A stretch of DNA of 33,799 nt from Pelargonium nanum (Eukaryota > Streptophyta > Magnoliopsida > Geraniales > Geraniaceae): contig JAYMTF010000559.1 in assembly GCA_036897485.1 (NCBI GenBank), positions 1 to 33,799 on the forward strand, in the 5' to 3' direction. The position numbers and the translations under genes were made by a program. Shown piece by piece: positions 10,501 through 31,870 of the stretch. The notes beneath the pieces are model-generated. The model saw nothing but the letters and a program-made list of their open reading frames with translations. It was not told the origin of the DNA and ran no database searches. Numbering within the stretch: the stretch's first letter is position 1; every line of letters starts with the position of its first letter.

Positions 10501-11373
10501 CTCTGCAATTCAAAACGAAGAACTCAGATCTCTTCTCCAGTAGTTACCTTCTCTCTCTCCTTCTATTGTAAAACGCTAATTTCGGACCATATTTAACCGT
10601 TAATTTCTCATCTCTCTACATAATTTTCAAATTTTCTCTTCCTTCCTTGCATCATCTTTGGATAAATTAGCTTCTGGCTATGGACTCTGGCCATTAATCA
10701 ATTAAGGTTTGTTCTTTTCTGCGGATTCGTTTTTTTGTTGTTGATAATTATATGAATTTACAAATCACATCGACGTTCATGTTTTCTGATGGGAAGTTGC
10801 AGGAAATTGAGCTAACTGTGAAATAATTACTGGGTTACCCAGAAGTTTACTTTTTGCATAATGTTTGGCTAGCATTTTGAGAATTTGAACGTTTTGTTTT
10901 CCTTTTTTCTTTTGAGCTGGAGGGTCAGTTGATATTTTGTTTCCAAGTTGTTTACTGAAAATGTTCCAATGGAGTTAAAAGCAAAATGGTGTTTTTGGTG
11001 GTTGTTTATTTGAAAGCTAATTTTTTGTTATGCTAATTTCTCACTTGGAACCATTTGAGTTTGGTTATGATATATGTGTATCCAGGACTTCCACATTCAT
11101 ATGTTCGTAATTTTCATTTCAATTGGTGTTCCATAATACAATTCATCGTTGTGACTAGAAATTGACATTTGGCCCTAATGTACATGCCTTAATAGTTGTA
11201 AATTTTCAATGCAAGTCAAGTGATCTTGATGCTTGATTTTGTTGCATTTTGATATTGTGCTATCTTGATTCGTTGGTGAATTTCCTACCCTACATATTAT
11301 GCAATAAATATGATCTAATTGAAACACATTTGGCCGTTCACCAGATATTTGCTATTTGAAACAATAAGTTGCA
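10500..11373 (+). promoter_or_regulatory. 5' UTR and leader intron of the AAA-ATPase gene
   Basis: A CT-rich leader (about 10530-10640) precedes a probable non-coding exon ending AATTAAG at 10706. It is followed by a GTTTGT donor. An acceptor (CCAG, ending 11344) lies 29 bases before the coding ATG. If the leader is transcribed as proposed, it contains a five-codon upstream frame, ATG at 10680 to TAA at 10697. Confidence 0.5.
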
Positions 11374-20826
<9,453 letters not shown>

Positions 20827-21540
20827 CATAGCTAGTAGGATCTTTAATCTGTTGATGTTGTAGCCCTGAATTTTCAGTGGCATTGAATGTATCAACCCTT
20901 TAGATGTATCAAAGAAAAAAGTGCAATGTAGTAATTTGAGGTAAGGTAGGGTTTGCTGAATTTTGTCCCTAAATTTTCTGGCTGAAAATTTATACCATGT
21001 ACATTATTCTCTTATAAAATGTGTAATATGAATTATGAGCCATTTGTACCTTTTGCAATTTGAAACAGTTTCTGAAATTGATAATGAGAAATTTACTTGA
21101 ATTTTATAAGCTTGATTTATGATTATTGCTTTAGAATTTAATTTTTGTTTATTTTTAGCATTTATGTATATGTCTGCTTCTCTTCAATCAAATTGTTGTG
21201 TTATCCAATTTTTGGTGTTTTGCTGATATTTACACAAAGTACATTACATTTATAATGGTAGCATGTTTAAAGATATGCGGTCGAGTTAAAAATTGGTAGA
21301 CGGGGATTGGACACTTTCGTAGTTCTTCCCGACTCGAATAGAGATTAGTTTGGATGTGATATGATTTAAATGTGTGACCCATCAGGTATACTTCTTTGAG
21401 CCAGTACATGCTATTCCTTTTATGAATGAGTGATCTTGTTTTTATTTAGAGAAAAATTAATGTGAAATTAGTTATTATAATATATTTATTCTTGTATCCA
21501 TGATCTTGTGTGATATCAAATTTAAGAGATACTAACTTAT
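20827..21540. other. AAA-gene 3' UTR and intergenic spacer
   Basis: The first roughly 200 bases after the stop are probably 3' UTR. The rest is AT-rich spacer in which I see no gene. Confidence 0.5.
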
Positions 21541-21556
21541 TACAACGATATTATTA

Positions 21557-21740
21557 ACAATTCATACAAACGTAACACCTATCAATCCATCTCTTTTTGG
21601 GAACCATGGAGCAATCTCTGCCTTCTCGGCTTTCTAGGTCCTCAAAGATAACCTCTGGCACGAAAAAGGCACAAGCTACGTGAGCCCACCTGCCATCGTT
21701 GGTGGGTTTCATGGCTCCTCCTTCAACGTGGGAGCTTTCT
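21557..21740 (-). pseudogene. isolated exon fragment of a plant PHD-finger (extended PHD) protein
   Basis: The minus strand reads, in one open frame from 21730 down, VEGGAMKPTNDGRWAHVACA, then FFVPEVIFEDLESREG, then RDCSMVPKKRWIDRCYVC. This is the zinc-knuckle to second PHD part of extended PHD modules. It has the characteristic W-x-H-V-x-C-A, P-E-V and C-Y-V-C spacing. After CYVC (21566) the frame gives MNC and stops at 21556-21554, with none of the expected downstream Cys/His motifs. No other exons are seen within 1 kb. It is therefore a gene relic, or a piece moved by transposition. Confidence 0.75.
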
Positions 21741-21789
21741 TGGGAGGTGGTCAGCTTGCTACAACAGGTTAATAAGACTAAAATTTAGA

Positions 21790-21980
21790 AGATTATAAAA
21801 TTCAACTCAGTGGGTTGACGTAGTTGGTTCAATACTACGTCCTTTAAGTAAATGGTTGAGAGTTCGAATTCCAACGCTGACAATAGGGCGAGTGAGGATT
21901 AGTCTGGGTGCTATAAAATGACTTAAAGATTTCAACCGCAAGTGTGCGGACCCGCTCAGAAAGCCAATGGTATAAACCGG
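21790..21980 (+). mobile_element. tRNA-derived SINE with 10-bp target-site duplication
   Basis: A pol III box A-like TGACGTAGTTGGTTCAA (about 21813) and box B-like GAGTTCGAATTCC (about 21859) are spaced as in tRNA-derived SINEs. The whole is bracketed by direct repeats AAAATTTAGA at 21780-21789 and 21981-21990. It abuts the PHD-exon relic. Confidence 0.7.
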
Positions 21981-21990
21981 AAAATTTAGA

Positions 21991-22446
21991 TACAATACCA
22001 CGTAGTTTTAAACCAAATATTAAATCCAACTGGACTCGGGTTTTATACCAACTGAACTTCTCAACCCACACAGTGTTCTCAAAATCCCATTTTGATTATG
22101 AAATTAGCCACCCCCTGAACTGAACACACCCTTCTCCGCCCAATTCCGGTGGCTGAACCAGAGGCGGTGGCTTTTGGAGGTTAGCTTCGCTTTCTCTTTC
22201 CGTTTCTCTCTGTGGATATTGTGCTCCGATGGGGTTGTGCACTTGTGCTATGGTGGTTGGAGTTGCTGTTGATAGATGATCTTGATTCTCAGGGAAACCA
22301 TATTTTCTCCCAAACTCCTGCACCAACGTACATGACCATTTTTGCTTCTGCCAGATGCTGCATTTTGTTAAACAGCTCCACCTATCCGTCGCAGCACCTC
22401 TGACCGGAGCTTGGTAGAGTTAACAAACGTACGAGCCGGTGAAAAA
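21991..22446 (+). promoter_or_regulatory. upstream region and leader of COQ2
   Basis: AT-rich to about 22100, then mixed sequence with CT-rich stretches (22185-22210) typical of a plant leader. No strong TATA is seen. Several upstream ATGs (for example 22229) would open short frames if included in the transcript. Confidence 0.4.
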
Positions 22447-25400
22447 ATGGCGTTGTTTTTGGTGTCCCGTGCGTCACGCAGATATCTGAAACCCTCTCTC
22501 TCCTCCTCCTTGCTCGCACCACTCTCACTCTCCGACTCCATCATCTCCAATCAGCAACTTATCTCATCAGCTCCCTCAAATCCTGATTCAAACCCTAACT
22601 GTTTCTGTTCTTCCCCCAATTTACACAGACAATTCTACGGTTGGACCTCTAATTTCGAATTTTCCCGGGAAATCTCCAATCAGTATTCGAACTTGAGATC
22701 CGTCTCAGGCATCTCCACATCTTCATCCAATGAGCAGAAGAACCAAGACAGTACGAAGATCGGCACCGAGATTGAGAAGGGAGGATCTTCCAAGGTTGTT
22801 GGAGCTTCTCTCTCTTGGATTGATGTATATTTGCCCAGGAGAGCTCGACCTTATGCTCATCTGGCTCGCCTCGACAAACCTATTGGGACTTGGCTGCTCG
22901 CTTGGCCTTGTATGTGGTAAGAGCTCTAGTTCTCGAGAAAGCTAAGAAATTGCGCTCTATCATAATTGTGAGGTACTAGTTGTGAATCTCCAATGTGAAG
23001 AGGTACTAATTGCAATGTAGTCATATGGATGAGAGACCAGTGTTGTATGAGTCGTTCCTTGTTCATGCTTTTGAACTTGCCAATTTCTGATTTTATTTCG
23101 TGTCTTATTGTTTTGTGTGTACATTGTGATGGAAGGAGTCCTTGAAGTCTTAATATCCAACTCCTTTGTTTACTGCCATAGGTCCATTACGTTGGCAGCA
23201 ACCCCTGGAAATTTACCTGATTTTAAGATGATGGCACTGTTTGGTTGTGGAGCTTTGCTTTTAAGAGGTGCTGGATGTACTATAAATGACCTTCTTGATC
23301 GTGATATTGATACGAAGGTAATTATTTTTGCCTTCATGTCAGTTATGACTTATGAGTGGTCTGATCCTGGTATCTGGTTATAGTGTTTTACAATTATGAT
23401 GGAACTCAACTCTGTGCTCCAGGTAGAACGAACAAAGTTAAGACCAGTTGCAAGTGGTGTTTTGACACCATTTCAAGGTCTTAGTTTTCTCGGGTTTCAG
23501 TTGTTGCTGGGTCTTGGGATTCTTCTTCAGTTGAATAATTATAGGTCAGTGTGGTTTCCGGTTTCTCTTTATTAGTTTTTTATAAACTCCATAACCTTTG
23601 CACCATTTGGAAACATATTTTAGAATTGAGAATCGTCATCTTCTTGAATCCAAAAAACTGATGATGGAAATTCATGCTTTGCATACTTCTAATTTCTCAT
23701 TAGAATCGGAATTTTTATGATCTAGTAGTTGTTATATATACGATCTGATAAACCATGGCTTCCAAAAGTTTGCCCCATGATTGATGTAGTTTCAGATTTA
23801 ACTTTCCCACTGTCAAATTATATTTCTCATAATACCTGAATTTGCCCTCTTATTTTTCCTAGTTTGGAAATGTTGCTAATTCATGGCTAACTGCATTAAT
23901 ATCAAGGTTGTTGCTCATCTAAACTGGAAATAATGTAGAATAACTATTATTTAACAGCCGCATTCTTGGTGCTTCATCCTTGCTGCTTGTCTTCTCCTAC
24001 CCCCTTATGAAGAGGTTTACATTTTGGGTAATTGACATTCTGGACTTCTTAATATATCTCAAATTACTATTTTCTTCCCTCATCTTTGATGAACAATTGA
24101 TTGAATATTGACTGATGAGTCTGTCAAATTCAATTGCTGTGCCAGCCTCAAGCATTTCTAGGTTTGACGTTTAACTGGGGAGCTTTATTGGGATGGGCTG
24201 CAATTAAAGGAAGTTTGGAGCCGACAGTTGTTCTCCCGCTGTACTTGTCTGGAGTATTTTGGACTCTCGTGTACGATACAATATATGCACACCAGGTATG
24301 GCAATTCATCCCATGACATTGGTAATTGCTTTATTTTGCTCTTTAATACGCACCTTATTATATATAATTTTGGTTCTCAGAGGAACTTCTAACAATTGAT
24401 AATCCACTTTTTTGTTGCAATTATTATATTTTTAGTTCACGTCATTTCTAGATCTCATATGTTTACCTTTGAGTGGTTGTTAATAGCAAACATCTGCTAT
24501 ATGATGACACATATTGATAATCATGCATTCAGGATAAAGAAGATGATTTGAAAGTGGGTGTTAAATCTACAGCCTTGAGATTTGGGGATTCAACGAAGGA
24601 GTGGATTAGTGGGTTTGGCATTGCATGCATTAGTAGTCTTGCCCTTAGTGGATTCAATGCAGATATTGGTAGTTACTCTTTACTTACAATACTATCTTCT
24701 TGCTTTCAACTTTAGTATTGTTGGCTTATTGTAGTACCAGCCTTTCCTAATTATTTGAATCTTGAGCAGGATGGCCTTATTATGCATTTTTAATGGCTGG
24801 CTCTGGACACTTAGCTTGGCAAATATGGACTGTTGACTTATCATGCCGTGCTGATTGCAACAGGAAGTATGTTCTTAATTGTAGTTATCAGTTTATTATC
24901 ATCATTATTTATTCTTCGTTACTTTTTCTTGGTGCATGCATCCCACTGTTTACTCTCTGTGGGCAACCTTATCGTTATGAATTGTGTTTAACAGCATGAA
25001 ATTTGGTTTTAGAGTTGGAAATGGGGTATCCCATCCAACTGCAATTCTAAGCTCCCCTCCATGTTGCCACATACATGGTTACTCTAGAGTTACTGCTCTG
25101 GGTACATTTATTACTTGCCTGTATCAGTGAACAATGATTAGAAGCTTGATAATCTAGGTCCACACAGTATCCATTTTGATTCATACATTAAAAGTTTGAC
25201 TCCTAAGAATGTAAAATGAGACATGTCCACTCCTTTGGCTTCCTGTGATGTCTAAGAGATCCTGTATTGAGTTGTGGATTCCATGAGCAAAACCATGATC
25301 TATTGGGGAAGGCAAATACTAGAATTGACTTCATGTCAAATATCCTTACCTTTTCATATTGAGTTTTAGTGTTGTCGGTGACTGCACTTAAAAGCTTATT

Positions 25401-25536
25401 TGGTGCATTTCAGCTTTGTGCAGTCTTGACTTAATGTATTATTTATTTATTTATTTATGTTTCCAGATTTGTCTCCAACAAGTGGTTTGGTGCTATCATC
25501 TTTAGCGGGATTCTATTTGGGAAACTCTTAGCCTAG
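22447..25536 (+). CDS. COQ2: 4-hydroxybenzoate polyprenyltransferase, mitochondrial (UbiA family)
   Basis: The eight exons are 22447-22916, 23182-23317, 23423-23544, 23958-24027, 24146-24295, 24533-24668, 24770-24866 and 25467-25536. They total 1,251 nt (416 aa), all phases consistent. It transfers the polyprenyl chain to 4-hydroxybenzoate in ubiquinone synthesis at the mitochondrial inner membrane. The first Asp-rich site is NDLLDRDID (192-200) and the second is DTIYAHQDKEDD (310-321); both bind the Mg-prenyl diphosphate in this family. Hydrophobic helices fill residues about 140-410. The first about 130 residues are Ser/Arg-rich and low in acidic residues at the start ([17 protein letters not shown]), consistent with a mitochondrial presequence. 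The start at 22447 is the first in-frame ATG. Arabidopsis PPT1 is of similar length. Homogentisate prenyltransferases are the main alternative, but motifs and overall plan favour COQ2. Confidence 0.93.
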
Positions 25537-26290
25537 TGGGACGGTTGCTTCAGTAAACACTGAAGAAGTACCTTTTTGCTCATATGCTCCTCCCGTGTCT
25601 CTTTCCCTCATCTGTACTTGCCAGTAGACACTGAAGAGATGCTGTTATGCAGAAGAATGTCGCCACAAAAGAGCTTCTGCGCAAGTATGTGTCCGATTTG
25701 GGATCGAAGGTGGGTTATTTTTACCCTTTGATGACAAGACTCCTAAGTTCAAGGTTTTCATTGGAACAGAAGAAGAAATAGTCAGAACAATTTGTGCTGA
25801 TAATTATTGATAAACATGGGAAAAATACCCTTTATATTTCCTTGCTTTAAGCAGCTTCCCATTGTGTTCGTGCCCCCCACGGTCTAATAGATGTGTCGAA
25901 GAGGGGTTGTTCCCCTAAGGTCGGAAAATTCCCATCCAATAAGACTAGCAACCTATGCGTCGCAAACATGTTTTGATAACAATAGGCGGGCATTATCAAG
26001 CCTGATAAAGTTACAGCATTTTTTTGCATGACTTACTGCATAATTTAACAGCAAAAGATCAACAACTGTATGATGCTAGTTGTTATATTAAGCTTGTACT
26101 TTTAGCTTATACTCCATTTGATCAAAATTTTACAATTATCTGTTGGTTAGTTTATTATATAAATTTTCCTGGTGAAATTCACTAGGCTTCTACTCATGCA
26201 AATAAATATTATTGGTAGAGATTTTTCTGTTTAGAATGCGGATTGTTCTTGAAAGGTTAATCTTGATGGTTTATCCTGAAAATATTTAGA
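25537..26290. other. COQ2 3' UTR and intergenic spacer
   Basis: The near-repeat CAGTA(A/G)ACACTGAAGA occurs at about 25551 and 25622, just past the COQ2 stop. A less AT-rich patch at about 25850-26030 gives a 60-codon minus frame that I cannot assign to any family. No gene is called. Confidence 0.4.
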
Positions 26291-26298
26291 CGAATTGT

Positions 26299-26470
26299 TT
26301 TTTTTTTTTTAAAGAAATGTAAGATCTTATATTGATTCAAAAGATCCAAAGATACAAGAGTCGTGATTGGAACCGGGCTTGCCGACCCTACCCAACCACT
26401 CACCACTCGATCGAAACAAATGATCTAACAAGTCTATGAGCGACTTGATTCGCTTTCCTTCTAACAAACT
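26299..26470 (-). mobile_element. 5'-truncated L1-type LINE 3' end with poly(A) tail
   Basis: On the minus strand the sequence TTGAATCAATATAAGATCTT precedes ACATTTCTTT and a poly(A) tail (plus-strand T-run at about 26299-26311). AT-rich 'ATATAAGATCTTA' ends followed by poly(A) are typical of plant L1 elements. The body toward 26470 is slightly GC-richer than its surroundings. No target duplication identified. Confidence 0.45.
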
Positions 26471-26615
26471 AAAAATATAAAACGCTTAAACCGCGGCAAG
26501 GTAGAAATATAGCTACCATGACGTCATTTGCATTGATGGGTTCCATACAAAAGATATGTTGTGAAGGACGAGAGAACCTACTCTCCAGTCTCCACATACT
26601 ACTACTTAAATCATA

Positions 26616-26901
26616 GACACGTGTCGAAATCTCATTGGCCACTATATATCATCAACAGTTTCACTAAAATCAGGTCACTCTATCCCTATGTTAGTTTCCC
26701 ACTAGAATTCAAATTCCTCAACAAAATATTCACTTTCATTTTTCTCTGTCAAAATATATCCAGATAAATATTAGGATTTCAGCAAATCTCCGGAACAATT
26801 TCAAATATTTTAGTTAACAAATTGAAATCTATTTTAACAACAAATATCAGAGCAGAGCAATTGAAAAGAGAGGTCAGAGCAGAGAATCGACAAAAACAAA
26901 A
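26616..26901 (+). promoter_or_regulatory. YSL core promoter: palindromic G-box, CCAAT box, TATA element, leader
   Basis: The perfect palindrome GACACGTGTC lies at 26616-26625. An inverted CCAAT (ATTGG) follows at about 26634 and a TATATA at about 26643, in promoter-like order. Leader sequence then runs to the ATG at 26902. G-boxes are bound by bHLH/bZIP factors, including several that control iron-homeostasis genes, so metal-responsive control is a reasonable inference only. Confidence 0.55.
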
Positions 26902-29900
26902 ATGGCGTTTCCTCGCGATGACGACGACGATGATCGTAGCGAGTCGAAAGAGATTGAAGAAGAGGAAGCGGAGGGGACGGTGGAGGTAGGGTTCAGAAAT
27001 GAGGTGGTGCCGTCGTGGAGGAAGCAGTTGACGGTGAGAGCTCTGGTGACGAGCCTTATATTGAGCGTCGTCTTCAACTTCATCGTTTGCAAGCTGAATC
27101 TGACGACCGGTGTGATTCCGTCGCTGAATGTGGCCGCCGGATTGCTCGGATTCGCGATGGTGAAGTCGTGGACGGTGGTGCTCCAGAAGTGCGGGCTGTT
27201 GGATCAGCCCTTCACTAGGCAGGAAACCACCGTCATCCAAACCGCCGTCGTTGCTTCCTCCGGAATTGCGTTCAGCAGTATGTTCTTCAGATCATTTTTC
27301 CTTTAGATCTATTTCAATTTTGAGAGCAAAGAGTCTCATTCTAAAACACATTTGAATTATACAGTCTTTGTAAGCACATTTTCGATGCGGGACACGAATT
27401 GATATGAATAGGCACATTTTTTAATATAAAATAATATACATGATAACCGAAGTCATTCTCGTAAATACTTTTCTAAAAAGGTGGAAACGAAATTTGAGTA
27501 ATATGTTTGACACATGTTTAATACGTATCCGAACGTTGAGAACATGAGAGTTCACATCATAGGATATGAGTATTATTTTGTGACTTGTGCACATATAAGT
27601 GAAAGTGTTTTGTAAGTATACATTTGTGACTTTGTACACCCTGAATATCAGTGTGTATGTGCATTATAAAATGTGAGTATTAAAAAATTGAAGAGAAAAA
27701 AGATTTTCAACGCGACGAAATCATTTTTACATGCATATAAATCTTGTTTTTCGACAAATTTGAAGAAAAATGACTAGAAACTATATTTAATTGCCACAAT
27801 TTTTTACTTGTTATCATAAATAATTAAACTGGTTTTGTTTGTATGGACTATGTTATATAGTTTTTGTATGATGAATGTGAATTAATGTGAATATTGTAGG
27901 TGGTACTGCAAGTTACATAATGGGAATGACAGTGAAGATAGCAGCTCAGACAGATGGAGGGAACACTCCAAACAATGTCAAGAGTCTTTCCCTTGGTTGG
28001 ATTATTGGATTCCTTTTTGCTGTTAGCTTTGTGGGCTTGTTCTCTATCATGCCTCTCAGAAGGGTAATTTTTCAATCAATTAATTAATTTAATTATAACA
28101 GATGCTCTAATATATATGTTACATACTAAATATTTCTTTTTAATTATTCACCACAGATGATGATTATGAAGTACAAGTTAACATACCCAAGTGGTACTGC
28201 AACTGCCTTCCTCATCAATGGCTTCCACACTCCAAAAGGAGCCAAGCTAGCCAAGTACTTCTCTATCTCTCTCTCCATGTATATTTATACAATTAACAAG
28301 GTAATTAATTAAATGCACCGTGTTGAAACGATACGACACGAGTGACACGATCATGATTAACACATTTTGCACGGTAGAATTAACACGTTTGACACATAAC
28401 TATAATTCATTTACAATTATATCATTTAGTGGTCATGTCGTGTGTCGAAACACAAATAGTTAATCGCGCGTGCGTGTTTTGGAAGCATAAACAAACACGA
28501 CACGATTGATTACAAACGTCTGTGAGTCCATACACGCTAATTAATTTTGCGTCGTGTTACGATACTAATTGTCAGCTCTAATATATATATATATATATAC
28601 TTGTTGTTTAATATAATTCACCATGTATTTAATATTGGGTCATTGATTCAAATTATTGTCAACAATTTCTGCAGGAAACAGATTAGCCTGCTCTTCAAAA
28701 GCTTTTCCTTTAGCTTCATATTTGCCTGTTTCCAGTGGTTTTTTGCTGCATCTGATGACTGTGGATTCGGTAGCTTCCCTACATTTGGTCCTCAAGCCTA
28801 TGCACACAAGTAATCAATATAAACTCCATGCATGCATGTGTTTATGTTAACCTTCCATAATTACTATAATAATAATATACATACATAAAAATGACAGGTT
28901 CTACTTTGATTTCTCATCCACATACGTTGGAGTTGGTATGATATGCCCTTACATGGTAAACATATCTCTGCTCCTCGGTGCTGTCTTATCTTGGGGAATC
29001 ATGTGGCCCATTATTGATTCCAAGAAAGGTGATTGGTACAGTGCTGATCTCTCCCCCAGCAGCCTCCATGGTCTCCAAGGTTACAAGGTACCTACCACAA
29101 ACTTGAAAAACAATCTCGGTCACAGTTCATTAGCCGATACTCTCAGTTAATTAAAAATGGTCAATAAATATGAATCTGTGAACGGAGCAACCACCGGACC
29201 CAGTTCGTTTGTCTTTTGGATGAGAGTATCCGTCCGGACTCAATTTGTTTATTTCTTGGCTGAAAGTTTCAATTAATAAATCATGGCCAAGATTTTGAGC
29301 ACTCTTTTGAGTGTTCTTTTCTTATCCGCTCGATAAATTGCAATTTTTATTTACACAGATATTTCTTGCGATTGCGATGATGTTCGGAGATGGCATCTTC
29401 CACGTGATCTACATGACAGTGCAGACCTTACTCAGCTTGTACCACCACTCTTCCTCCGAATCATCCGACGCCGTATCAAGCTACGACGAGAAGCGCCGCA
29501 AAGAATTCTTCCTGAAAGACCAAGTCCCCAACTGGTTCGCCTTCCTCGGCTACATCGTCCTCGCCGTCATTTCTCTCGTCGCCGTCCCCTTCATCTTCCC
29601 TCAGCTCCACTGGTACCACCTCCTCGTCGTCTACCTCATCGCCCCCATCCTCGCCTTCTGCAACGCCTACGGCGCCGGCCTCAGCGACTGGTCGCTGGCC
29701 TCCAACTACGGCAAAATCGCCATCATCATCTTCAGCGCCTGGATCGGCGCCGACAGGGGCGGCATCGTCGCCGGCCTGGCCGCCTGCGGCGTCATGATGA
29801 ACATCGTCTCCACCGCCTCCGATCTCATGCAGGACTTCAAGACCGGCTACTTGACTCTCTCCTCGCCGCGCTCCATGTTCGTGAGCCAGATCTTCGGGAC

Positions 29901-30438
29901 GGCGATTAGCTGCGTCATCACGCCGTTGGTGTTCTGGTTCTTCTACAAGGCGTATCCGCTGGGAGATCCGGCGAGCGCGTACCCGGCGCCGTACGCGCTC
30001 ATCTACAGAGGAATTGCTCTGCTCGGCGTGGAGGGGATCAGTTCTCTTCCCAAGCACTGCCTCTTGCTGTCCATCGTCTTCTTCGCGGCGGCGATTTTGA
30101 TGAACATTGTTCAGGAGGTGCTGAGGCGGATGGGGTGTAGGTTTTACCGGTACGTGCCGAGTCCGATGTGTCTGGCGATTCCGTTCTATCTGGGAGGGTA
30201 TTTTGCGATAGACATGTGCTTGGGGAGCTTGATTCTGTACCTGTGGGAGAGGCACGACAAGCAGAAGGCTAAGGATTATGCTCCGGCGGTGGCGTCGGGG
30301 TTGATATGCGGTGAGTCTCTTTGGTCGGTGCCGGCGGCTTTGCTGTCTCTGGCCAAGGTCAGTCCTCCTATTTGCATGAAGTTTCTGACCCGATCGGTTA
30401 ATAACAAGGTTGATATCTTCTTGTCTGGTGGCTCTTAG
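26902..30438 (+). CDS. YSL: yellow stripe-like (YSL) metal-nicotianamine transporter, OPT family
   Basis: The six exons are 26902-27277, 27900-28063, 28157-28254, 28675-28809, 28898-29087 and 29359-30438. They total 2,043 nt (680 aa) with all phases matching. YSL proteins move Fe(II)-, Cu- or other metal-nicotianamine complexes across the plasma membrane or an internal membrane. The N-terminal about 30 residues are strongly acidic ([20 protein letters not shown]). The conserved core starts with [19 protein letters not shown] and contains [24 protein letters not shown] and the long final exon [13 protein letters not shown]. That exon supplies more than half the protein and most later membrane helices. 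Length and organisation agree with the YSL6/7/8-like group, but paralogue assignment needs a tree. The last exon is markedly GC-rich compared with the introns. Confidence 0.93.
28300..28580 (-). repeat. dispersed 'ACGACACGA' repeat in YSL intron 3, inverted relative to the copy at 33511
   Basis: It is full of ACGACACGA/CGTGTCG words. Its high-coordinate end is ATTGTCAGCTCTA, close to the reverse complement of the TAGGGTTGGCAAT-like left end of the 33511 copy. Probably a MITE-like or hAT-related non-autonomous element, heavily diverged. A (TA)n microsatellite follows at 28582-28600. Confidence 0.5.
29196..29275. repeat. imperfect 36-40 bp direct repeat in YSL intron 5
   Basis: Two neighbouring units start CCGGAC(C/T)CA(G/A)TT and end TGGNTGANAGTNTC (about 29196-29231 and 29236-29271). 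They are about 75% alike. Likely local duplication; no function seen. Confidence 0.6.
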
Positions 30439-31770
30439 TTTACATTGTTGTTTTATTTTTCTCTTTCCAATTCATTAGATTAACGTACGTACTGTTTTGA
30501 TTTATGGGTTTCTGAAATTGGATTGAGAAACAAATGGGTATTTAATGGATTTAGTAGATTCTTTTTTTATAATGAGCTGAACTATAAAAGTTTGTATAAA
30601 ATTGCTCTTTAACAAAATTTGTATAAATTTTAATGTATGCGGTGTTAATTGTCTCGACATATATGATACTAATACTTATTAATATCTGCTATGCAGGACA
30701 TGAAAACAGAAGATCTGTACTTATGCATTCTCCTAATACATACAACATTACTCATTTTGGTGTTATTACACCTTTTTCCACATATATGGTATTTTTATAT
30801 GCTTCCATCTCCAAAAAAAATGTGTTTTTCTAGAAGTAGAATTAAGGAGAAGTTGATTAGTGTTGCATCTTCTTCTGTATCATGTACTATAACATAACGA
30901 CACAATCTTGAAATAATTATAACTTATGATGACAAGACGACATTTACAAATAAACACATAATGTGAGAACAGCAGTTAATAATATACTACATATAATGGA
31001 AAGCAGATTGTGGATCCACCCTACAAACCAAATTCTGACTCTGGCAATGTATTCTTTTTGGGTGAACTTTTCAATCTCAATGCAATTATTCAACTAACAA
31101 TTGGTCCAAACCAATCAAAACCAGAACCAAAATTAAACAATATGTTATGCTAAACATAATATTAACTTGTTATAACTATGTTTCTGGTTCTTCTCCTCCT
31201 CCATGTTATTATATATGTAGTACAATTGTGTTCCTCAAAGTTAAAAAAACTATAAATGCAGGTGAGTGAAAAATAAAAGCAATGCAGAGCAGAGGTAACT
31301 TTTCTTTCTTTTCTGACGGTTGTATATTGCAAGTTGGTGCAGAAAAAGCCGCAAGCAATGGGAAATTTTGATGGAATATATGATATTAGAGACCCAATAT
31401 TTATGGACAAACCAAATAGGGTCCACCTGTTTGCATAATTTCACTCTTTTGTCTCTCAGCCAACCAAAAAGACAGACAAATTCATTCATTGAAGGGTCAT
31501 TTCTATCTTTCATTCTAACAGTAATAACAGCAGCTCCCATAGTATAGTGCTTATTATACACTTACTACTTACTAATTACTTCACACCAAACATATAAATC
31601 TCATTAATTAGACAAATATTTCTTAACTATGAAAATTAGTAGGGTCTATCTAGTGGTTGAGTAGTGTTAAGAACTGTATTTTCTAATTTTTCAAATAGAA
31701 AACTCATTCATATATACTTATTTATGTTTGATGAGTATTCATTCTAACTAGGTTTTTTTTTTAACCACTA
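30439..31770. other. YSL 3' UTR and intergenic spacer
   Basis: Strongly AT-rich with no convincing coding frame, RNA gene or paired repeat. Frames of 66-103 codons on either strand lack recognisable features. Confidence 0.5.
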
Positions 31771-31870
31771 AGGATGGCGCAGTTGGTTATTCTAGCTGTG
31801 TGAGTGAGATGAAGTCTTATGATCGATTCCCACTAAACACATCCTTGGTGGTGGTACGAAAAATGAAAAC
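31771..31870 (+). mobile_element. tRNA-derived SINE (box A/box B), ends uncertain
   Basis: AGGATGGCGCAGTTGGTTAT holds a clear box A (TGGCGCAGTTGG, 31775-31786). GATCGATTCCC at 31821 is a box B. There is no tRNA cloverleaf 3' half, so it is a SINE head rather than a tRNA gene. Target duplications were not identified, so both ends are approximate. Confidence 0.6.

Noticed and set aside
29476..30255. 259-codon minus-strand frame opposite the last YSL exon
   Set aside because: Highly charged Glu/Asp/Arg/Val translation typical of the reverse of GC3-rich membrane-protein codons; no family resemblance.
31775..31835. possible tRNA gene
   Set aside because: Box A and box B are present, but no acceptor or anticodon stems can be folded, and similar promoter-only structure occurs in SINEs.
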